Of a stretch of 64,000 bases of DNA, positions 58,600 to 64,000 are shown piece by piece. Made by a program: the position numbers and the translations under genes. Within the stretch, counting starts at the first letter, position 1. Every line of letters starts with the position of its first letter. The DNA is from Rubrivivax albus (GTDB taxonomy: Bacteria; Pseudomonadota; Gammaproteobacteria; Burkholderiales; Burkholderiaceae_C). Below the pieces are notes generated by a model that was given only the letters and a program-made list of their open reading frames with translations, had not been told where the DNA came from and made no database searches. The DNA lies in the NCBI RefSeq assembly GCF_004016515.1, contig NZ_SACT01000005.1, forward strand, positions 124,001-188,000. Reading direction: 5' to 3'.

Positions 58600-59907
58600 A
58601 TGTCCCGTATCCGCCGTGAAGAACCCTCACGCCGCCGCCGGCAGGCACCGCTCTCCCTCAACGACCGCCGCAACGACCCGCGCAATGGCTCCACCCTGCC
58701 CCCCTCATCCACGCGCCCTCCCAGGAACACCTCGATGACCTCGGCCAGCCCAGGCCGCTTGCATGGCCAGGACTCGCCACGCCGCCAGAACTGGGCCGGC
58801 AAGTCGCCCCAGCAGGTGCTGGACATGTACCCGCCGGGCAGGACGCCCGTGAACCGGGTGGTGGACGTGCTGATCGAGCTGTTCAACCCGCTGCACACCG
58901 CGCTGGAGAAGACCGTGTCGCACAAGACGCGCTACGAGCGCGCCCACTTCCTGCGACGCTTCTTCCGCGAGCTGCACACCGACGCCGGCTTCAAGCTGGC
59001 GCCCGATCCCCGCAACCTGGGCCAGCGGCATGTCCAGGCGATGGTGAAGGTCTGGCAGCGCCGGAAGCTTTCGCCGGGGACGATCCAGACCTACCTGAGC
59101 TTTCTGCGTGGCCTGGCGATGTGGCTCAACAAGCCGGGCTTCATCCGCAGGCCCGAACACTACGGCCTGACGCCTGACGAGTACGAGCGCCACGAGAACG
59201 CGCAGCGCGACAAGAGCTGGAGCGGCAACGGCATCGACGTGGAGGCCTTGCTGGCCCAGGTCTCTGCCTACGATGCCCGCATCGGTGCGTCGATGCGCCT
59301 GATGGTGAAGGTCGGCCTGCGGCGCAAGGAGTCCGTGATGTGCCGCCCCTACGCCCATGTCCACGCCTTCGAGGAGACAGGCCTGCCCGACGAACAACGG
59401 GAGGCGGATCGGTATCTGTGGACAAAGGGCAAGGGAGGCCGTGCGCGCTGGCTGCCGCTGGCCACCGAGGAGCAGCAGTCGGCCATCGCGCATGCCCGCA
59501 GCGTGGTCAGCGGCCATGACGCACACATGGGGGCGCCGGATCGGGACCTGAAGTCCAACCTCCGTCGCCTGGACTATGCGCTGCGCAAGTTCGGCCTCAC
59601 GAAGCGCGAGAGCGGCACCACCGGGCACGGGGCGCGGCACGACCACCTTCAAGGCCAGTACCAGGACACGACGGGCACGCCCGCGCCGGTGCGTGGTGGT
59701 GGGCCTGTCGATCAGGACCTTGACCGCCAGGCGCGGCTGCGTGTGGCCCGTATCGCGGGCCATGCCCGCCTGCGCTCGGCCGGCGCCTACATCGGTGCGG
59801 TCCGGCGCTCGCCTGCAGGGAGCCGCGACCCGGCCCAGGGCGAGACCGGTAAGCCCGGGCCGCGGAGCATCGGGGACGACGGTGACACGCCTGTCCCGAT
59901 CGCCTGA
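58600..59907 (+). CDS. Tyrosine recombinase / integrase
   Basis: 435-residue site-specific recombinase. The core-binding domain is at about 65-175 (NPLHTALEKTVSHKTRYERA, LSPGTIQTYLSFLRGL) and the catalytic domain at about 200-400. All catalytic residues are seen: Arg241 in GLRRKE, Lys276 in WTKGKGGR, His343 and Arg346 in GHGARHDH, His388 in IAGHARL and nucleophile Tyr397 in GAYIG. I chose the ATG at 58600; an ATG at 58735 preceded by CAGGAA is a good alternative, and the longer open frame upstream looks non-coding. It converges with the ParB gene 28 bp away and marks an integrated element. Confidence 0.88.
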   Translation: MSRIRREEPSRRRRQAPLSLNDRRNDPRNGSTLPPSSTRPPRNTSMTSASPGRLHGQDSPRRQNWAGKSPQQVLDMYPPGRTPVNRVVDVLIELFNPLHTALEKTVSHKTRYERAHFLRRFFRELHTDAGFKLAPDPRNLGQRHVQAMVKVWQRRKLSPGTIQTYLSFLRGLAMWLNKPGFIRRPEHYGLTPDEYERHENAQRDKSWSGNGIDVEALLAQVSAYDARIGASMRLMVKVGLRRKESVMCRPYAHVHAFEETGLPDEQREADRYLWTKGKGGRARWLPLATEEQQSAIAHARSVVSGHDAHMGAPDRDLKSNLRRLDYALRKFGLTKRESGTTGHGARHDHLQGQYQDTTGTPAPVRGGGPVDQDLDRQARLRVARIAGHARLRSAGAYIGAVRRSPAGSRDPAQGETGKPGPRSIGDDGDTPVPIA

Positions 59908-59935
59908 GCCTGCCCGGTCCGGGCCGGCCCTGCGT

Positions 59936-62077
59936 TCAGGCGCAGGCGGGCGCCTCGGTCCGGGCACGATCGTTGGCGTCGACCTCCTCGCCACCCGACG
60001 CCGGGGCATCGGCGTGCGGCTGCACGCGCAGGCAGTCGGGCAGCCAGCCACGCCCGGCGAGCAGTTGTTCGGCCTGCGCCACCGCGGCATCCTTCTTCAG
60101 CGCCGCGAGCGGACCTGCCGCCTTGGCGCCGGCCACGGTGTGCACCACTTCGACCACCCTCGCCTTGGACACGTGCTGAAGGTAGGCCTCCCCCGTCGCC
60201 GACCACCATCGCGTCATGTCCAGGCCGAGGGCGCGGGCCAGACCGTCATTGACCGGTCGGCCGGCGTCGGTGACGGCAATGCCGTTCACGGTGGACGCGA
60301 CCAGGAAGGTCAGCAGCCGCTGCACCGTCTGCGGCGGCTGCCGCAGCATCCAGTCGAACACCTCGTCGGGTTCCTTGGGCAGGTTCTCGATCCAGGCGAT
60401 GCGGTCGGCTTCGATGCGCCGGGCCGCCGGGCTCGCCTCGATGTCCTCGGCCGCGCCCCGCAGCTCGTGCTGGTTGCCGGTCGCGCTGATCGCCAGCAGG
60501 TTTGGCAGTCGGTAGGCGCCATGGAGCGGGTCGGCCAGCAGCTTCAGCGTCAGGTGGGTCGCCAGTGCCGCCAGCGAAACCTCGGGGCGGTCCAGCAGCT
60601 CGGCCTGGATCGCGGCGACACGGTGGGCCGTGAGGCGGCGCATGAGCTTCTCGGAGTGCACGGGCCGTGCCGTGGCGCCGGCTGCCGATGGAAGCGACTG
60701 CAGGGCCGGGAGCCCCGAGCCGCGCGCAGAGTCCGCGCCGTCTTCCGAGCCGCCGCCACCGGCCGACTTCTGTCCGGCAGCCTCGGTGATGGCCTGCGCC
60801 AGGTCGGCCCGATCCTCGGGACGGATGAGCCCTGCCTTGACCGCGGCACGGCCGTCCGTGCCCACATGCAGCACGCATCCGGCGAGCGCCATCCAGGCCA
60901 CGGGCCATTCGGTCAATGCCTCGAGCCTGGCCTTGCGCTCTTCCTCCAGCCCATCGGCCTCGGACTCCAGGGCGAGGAAGGCACGGTCGCGCGACGCGTC
61001 GTCCTCGTCGGCGCCGTCGTTCGCCTCGCCGCCATCGCTGACGCCCTCGCCGGCATCACCATCGCCGTCGCGGTCCACCAACGCGTCCATCTGCTCATGC
61101 AGGGCAGCGATGCGCGTGTCCAGCGCCTTCAGCGCCTGGGCTTCCTCGGGCGTCGGTGCGCGGCGGGGCTTGCGCAGCTCGCCGTGCTTGACGTACTCGT
61201 CGTAGGCGAAGCGCGGACGGATGTCGACCCACTTCCAGCCTTCAGACAGCAGTTGCTTCGCGCGCTTGCCCAGTTTGTCGGCGGCGAGGCGCTCCAGCAG
61301 GGCCGGGTCCAGCAGGTAGGCCTTGCGGTCGTCGTCGCTGAACAGGTCGCGGCGCAGGGGGCCGCCGGCCTTCTCGTAGGCCTTGACGGTGACGAACCGG
61401 GCCAGCGGGTCCGCGTCCGATTCGATCTCGCCCCGGGTCAGCAACTGGCGCAGATGCTCCGGGCGCTGGTTCCAGCTCGGCAGACCGGCCCAGGCCTGCT
61501 CCTGGCGCTGATGATCGTCGACCGAGGCCAGCACCATGAGGCAGTCCAGGCCGATGCCGCCTTCGCGGTACAGGGCCATCAGCTGGGGCGAGACGGTGGC
61601 GAGCTTCATGCGCCGCTTGACGATGAGCGGCGTCACGCCGAAGGCTGCGGCCACGTCCTCGACGGACTTGCCCTGCGCAAGCAGTCTGGCGAAGGCGGCG
61701 AACTCGTCGGCCGGGTGCATCGGCACGTGGAAGCAGTTCTCGGCAAGGCTTGCGACGAGCGCCTTGTCAGCCGGCACGACGAGCACCGGCACGGGGTAGT
61801 TGTCGGCGATGTCGCCCTGCTGCACGAGCAGCGTGAGCGCGGCGAGCCGCCGTCCGCCGGCGCAGACCTCGTAGCGCCCGCGCGCCGCCTGGACGACGAC
61901 GAGGTTCTGCAGCACGCCGCTGTCCTTGATCGACGCGGCCAGTTCCGGCAGCGACATCGCGGGCGTCGTGGCGCTGCGGGCCTGGTGGTCCTCGGACAGC
62001 ACCAGCTTGTTGAAGGGAACGAAGGTGCGAGGGGACGCCTCGATGATGGCGTCGACCTCGGCTTTGGAGAATTTCAT
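59936..62077 (-). CDS. Large ParB/RepB/Spo0J-family partition-like protein
   Basis: 713 residues, about twice a chromosomal ParB. The N-terminal ParB nuclease-type CTPase domain (about 15-115) has DHQARSA, SLPELAASIKDSGVLQNLVV and YEVCAGGRRLAAL; a helix-turn-helix follows at about 125-190 (SVEDVAAAFGVTPLIVKRRMKL). The middle holds a strongly acidic low-complexity stretch (about 330-365, rich in Asp, Gly, Glu) and a long C-terminal domain with no family I recognise. Such long ParBs are typical of plasmids and integrative elements. RBS AGGAGT precedes the ATG. No ParA is encoded next to it. Confidence 0.87.
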   Translation of the reverse strand: MKFSKAEVDAIIEASPRTFVPFNKLVLSEDHQARSATTPAMSLPELAASIKDSGVLQNLVVVQAARGRYEVCAGGRRLAALTLLVQQGDIADNYPVPVLVVPADKALVASLAENCFHVPMHPADEFAAFARLLAQGKSVEDVAAAFGVTPLIVKRRMKLATVSPQLMALYREGGIGLDCLMVLASVDDHQRQEQAWAGLPSWNQRPEHLRQLLTRGEIESDADPLARFVTVKAYEKAGGPLRRDLFSDDDRKAYLLDPALLERLAADKLGKRAKQLLSEGWKWVDIRPRFAYDEYVKHGELRKPRRAPTPEEAQALKALDTRIAALHEQMDALVDRDGDGDAGEGVSDGGEANDGADEDDASRDRAFLALESEADGLEEERKARLEALTEWPVAWMALAGCVLHVGTDGRAAVKAGLIRPEDRADLAQAITEAAGQKSAGGGGSEDGADSARGSGLPALQSLPSAAGATARPVHSEKLMRRLTAHRVAAIQAELLDRPEVSLAALATHLTLKLLADPLHGAYRLPNLLAISATGNQHELRGAAEDIEASPAARRIEADRIAWIENLPKEPDEVFDWMLRQPPQTVQRLLTFLVASTVNGIAVTDAGRPVNDGLARALGLDMTRWWSATGEAYLQHVSKARVVEVVHTVAGAKAAGPLAALKKDAAVAQAEQLLAGRGWLPDCLRVQPHADAPASGGEEVDANDRARTEAPACA

Positions 62078-62215
62078 GAGGGACTCCTGATTGGTTGCAT
62101 GGCAGGCCCGCGGCCCACCATGCAGTCAGGATCCCATTGAGCCCGTGCACTTCAAGGGTGGCGAGGAGCGCTCGCCGGTGGTTCGGTCAGGACGCCGGAC
62201 CGCGCGTCGGCTCGC

Positions 62216-62674
62216 CTACGACTGCTCGCCCGACTTCAGGGCTGCCAAGCGCTCCACCACCTCGCGCTTGCCAACCCCGCGCAAGGCAGCGATGGCCGCG
62301 AGGTTCCTGCCCCTGGGGCGCGCCTTGCCCTGTTCCCAGGCGTACACGCTTTGTCCCGATGCGCCGACCAGCAGCCCGAAATCCGCAGCCGACAGGCCCA
62401 GGCGCTTGCGATTGCTGGCCATGCCGGAGGCGCGGAACCGGAAATTGTCGGCCCCGTCCCCTTCCTCGACCGCAGGTGGCGATGGCAGCCGAGCGGGGGC
62501 GGCGCGCGCGGACTGCCGCACGGACCGCTCCAGTTCGCTGACCCTGCGCTTCAACGCGGCGCTTTCCGCGCGCGAAGCCGCGAGCGCCTTCCTGATCGAA
62601 TCGACCTCGCTGCGCAACTCCTTGCGAGCCAGACGAACGATCTCGGCCTTGAGCACGGATGCAATGTTGGGCAT
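62216..62674 (-). CDS. Coiled-coil XRE-type DNA-binding regulator
   Basis: 152 residues. The N-terminal 60 form a basic helical/coiled-coil segment (LVRLARKELRSEVDSIRKAL-like; RRVSELERSVRQ). After a Pro/Glu linker, a lambda-repressor-type helix-turn-helix lies at about 95-140 (LGLSAADFGLLVGASGQSVY, AWEQGKARPRG). It likely regulates element genes. It is about 140 bp upstream of parB on the same strand. A TTGGGCA..TGCCAA dyad (62667-62690) overlaps the start codon and could be an autoregulatory operator. Confidence 0.8.
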   Translation of the reverse strand: MPNIASVLKAEIVRLARKELRSEVDSIRKALAASRAESAALKRRVSELERSVRQSARAAPARLPSPPAVEEGDGADNFRFRASGMASNRKRLGLSAADFGLLVGASGQSVYAWEQGKARPRGRNLAAIAALRGVGKREVVERLAALKSGEQS

Positions 62675-63138
62675 ACAAGGATTGTGCCAAGAGCTCGAGG
62701 AAGGGCGGGGGTCGTGTCTACGGGTGGAAGCCGTCAGGAGCAATGTCGCACTTCAAGAAGCGACCGCTTTCCGGCGTTCAAATCAGCGACGCCGCTGTCC
62801 CTGGACGACCCATAGCCGCCAGTCGGGCTTCTCCATGGCTGCCGACGCTCGGCCGTCACCTAGTCGAGTTTCGCATCCGCAAAGCAGGCGTTGGCGGCCA
62901 CCGGCGGCCGACCACAACCGGACTGTTGCAACGGCCAAGCGAATGTTCCTTCAAGACTGGACACCGTCATCCCGTGTTGGTGTCTCCACGAGAGTTCGCA
63001 TGAGCGGCACCCACTCGCTGTTCGCCCAAGCGAATCCCCGCTTTCACGAGAGACCCTATCCTTGTAAAGGCTGTGGCCATGGTCATTCAGTGAGAGCTTG
63101 ATCAGCCGCAGCACCGTGTCGGGCGCCGCCGCCTCATC
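62675..63138. other. Non-coding gap at the right edge of the accessory region
   Basis: About 460 bp with lower GC than the flanks and no supported gene on either strand. It lies between the XRE gene and etfA, and probably contains the junction between the acquired element and core chromosome. I could not find a direct repeat shared with the left edge by eye. Confidence 0.45.
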
Positions 63139-64000
63139 TCATAGAGCGCCCGTAAGCTCCGGCACGGCCTCGAACAGATCGGCCTCCAGGCCGTAGTCGG
63201 CGACGCTGAAGATCGGGGCCTCGGGGTCCTTGTTGATCGCGACGATGACCTTGGAGTCCTTCATGCCGGCCAGGTGCTGGATCGCGCCGCTGATGCCGGC
63301 GGCGATGTAGAGCTGGGGCGCGACGATCTTGCCCGTCTGGCCGACCTGCCAGTCGTTCGGCGCATAGCCCGCATCGACCGCGGCGCGGCTGGCGCCGAGC
63401 GCGGCGCCGAGCTTGTCGGCCAGCGGCTCCAGCACCTCGTGGAACTTCTCGCTCGAGCCGAGCGCACGGCCGCCGGAGACGATGATCTTGGCCGAGGTCA
63501 GTTCCGGCCGGTCGAGCTTGGCGATCTCGCTGCCGACGAAGCTGGACCCGCCGGCCGCGGCCATGGCGGGCACGCTCTCGACCGCGGCGCTGCCGCCGGT
63601 CGCGGCCGCCGCATCGAAGCCGGTACTGCGCACGGTGATGACCTTGACGGCGTCGGTGCTCTGCACCGTGGCAATCGCATTGCCGGCGTAGATCGGGCGC
63701 TCGAAGGTGTCGGCGCTGACCACCTTGCTGATGTCGCTGACCTGCGCCACGTCCAGCAGCGCGGCCACGCGCGGGCCGATGTTCTTGCCGCTGGCGGTGG
63801 CGGGCAGCAGCACGTGGCTGTAGTCCTTGGTGTCATTCACCAGGGCGACGATCTGGGCGGCGACGTTCTCGGCCAGGCCGTGTGCGAAGCCTTCAGCGTC
63901 GGCGTGCAGGACCTTGGCCACACCGGCGATCTGGCTGGCGGCCTGGGCGGCGCCGCCAGCGTCGTGGCCAGCGACCAGGACATGGACATCGCCGCCGCAG
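63139..64000 (-). CDS. etfA: Electron transfer flavoprotein alpha subunit (5' end outside window)
   Basis: At least 286 residues of EtfA, running off the right edge. ETF collects electrons from acyl-CoA and other dehydrogenases and passes them to ETF-QO, encoded at 2863-4533. The FAD-binding C-terminal domain is clear: [22 protein letters not shown], then [21 protein letters not shown] and the [20 protein letters not shown] / [17 protein letters not shown] tail (cited by position, about residues 170-290). Only the first few dozen residues are missing. Confidence 0.96.
   Translation of the reverse strand, partial: CGGDVHVLVAGHDAGGAAQAASQIAGVAKVLHADAEGFAHGLAENVAAQIVALVNDTKDYSHVLLPATASGKNIGPRVAALLDVAQVSDISKVVSADTFERPIYAGNAIATVQSTDAVKVITVRSTGFDAAAATGGSAAVESVPAMAAAGGSSFVGSEIAKLDRPELTSAKIIVSGGRALGSSEKFHEVLEPLADKLGAALGASRAAVDAGYAPNDWQVGQTGKIVAPQLYIAAGISGAIQHLAGMKDSKVIVAINKDPEAPIFSVADYGLEADLFEAVPELTGAL

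Noticed and set aside
58292..58648. 118-residue minus-strand open frame
   Set aside because: Some sequence looks protein-like, but there is no recognised family, no clear RBS and it overlaps the start of the integrase gene. Not strong enough to list as a gene.
54924..62077. PRTRC-type cassette
   Set aside because: An actin-like protein and a large ParB recalled PRTRC gene sets, but no ThiF-like or other PRTRC proteins are present and the gene order does not match.
62670..62690. Sigma-54-like TGGCAC-N5-TTGTA on the minus strand before the XRE gene
   Set aside because: The -12 half lacks the GC and overlaps the start codon, so it cannot serve that gene as a normal promoter. A dyad explains the sequence better.

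Overview
The window is very GC-rich, densely coding DNA whose gene content and families suggest a betaproteobacterium of the order Burkholderiales (Rubrivivax/Leptothrix/Ideonella-like). Genus cannot be fixed from the sequence alone. Most of it is ordinary chromosome. The stretch from about 48.5 to 63.1 kb is accessory: it has longer non-coding gaps, locally lower GC and mobile-element genes.

Layout. 0-2.8 kb: end of a glutathione S-transferase gene, then a minus-strand group (SDR oxidoreductase, YceH, GNAT acetyltransferase, hotdog thioesterase) with a 123-bp imperfect palindrome between SDR and YceH. 2.9-11.5 kb: ETF-ubiquinone oxidoreductase, then a GlrK/QseG-like lipoprotein/GlrR set, followed directly by opgG and opgH (periplasmic glucan synthesis). 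Two near-identical TGTC-N10-GACA sites and a clean sigma-54 promoter lie between glrR and opgG, so GlrR very likely activates opgGH. 11.6-21 kb: a 7TM-DISM diguanylate cyclase, a patatin/cNMP-binding protein, an ECHDC3-like crotonase, an acyl-CoA synthetase, a small P-loop kinase, an RraA-like protein, MetY and a CoA-binding protein. 21-27.7 kb: an operon of RpiR regulator, class III aminotransferase, TAXI-TRAP binding protein, fused TRAP permease and Asp/Glu racemase-family protein. 27.7-35.2 kb: a lipoprotein/nitroreductase pair, then a tandem glycine riboswitch driving gcvT-gcvH-gcvP-sdaA, a route from glycine towards pyruvate. 35-48.5 kb: a PAS/GGDEF/EAL protein, an RND efflux pump and its adaptor, a degenerate membrane-bound EAL protein, an MFS transporter, chorismate synthase and a Cache-like/PAS/GGDEF cyclase. 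Two of the c-di-GMP genes have FliA-like promoters.

Accessory region. 48.9-52.3 kb: an HNH-like protein gene divergent from a macrodomain-like gene and a WYL regulator, with a 10-bp perfect inverted repeat in the shared promoter. 52.9-54.7 kb: a DUF2188 gene behind a perfect CTG-N10-CAG LexA-type box, an HTH/PIN toxin-antitoxin pair behind tandem 16-bp repeats, and an orphan AbrB/VapB antitoxin. 54.9-57.3 kb: four genes coupled by ATGA overlaps, encoding a ParM/StbA-like actin, a small ParR-like adaptor and two proteins that together rebuild one Cas4-type nuclease. 58.6-62.7 kb: a tyrosine integrase, a large ParB-family protein and an XRE-type regulator. No conjugation genes are seen, so this looks like part of an integrative element or a plasmid-derived island. 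The window ends inside etfA, back in core metabolism.

Best candidate for an undescribed system: the ParM-like / adaptor / split-Cas4 operon at 54924-57287. One half carries a CFI-box domain and the other a membrane anchor. The GlrR-sigma54-opgGH circuit and the HNH-like/macro-like/WYL cluster are next.
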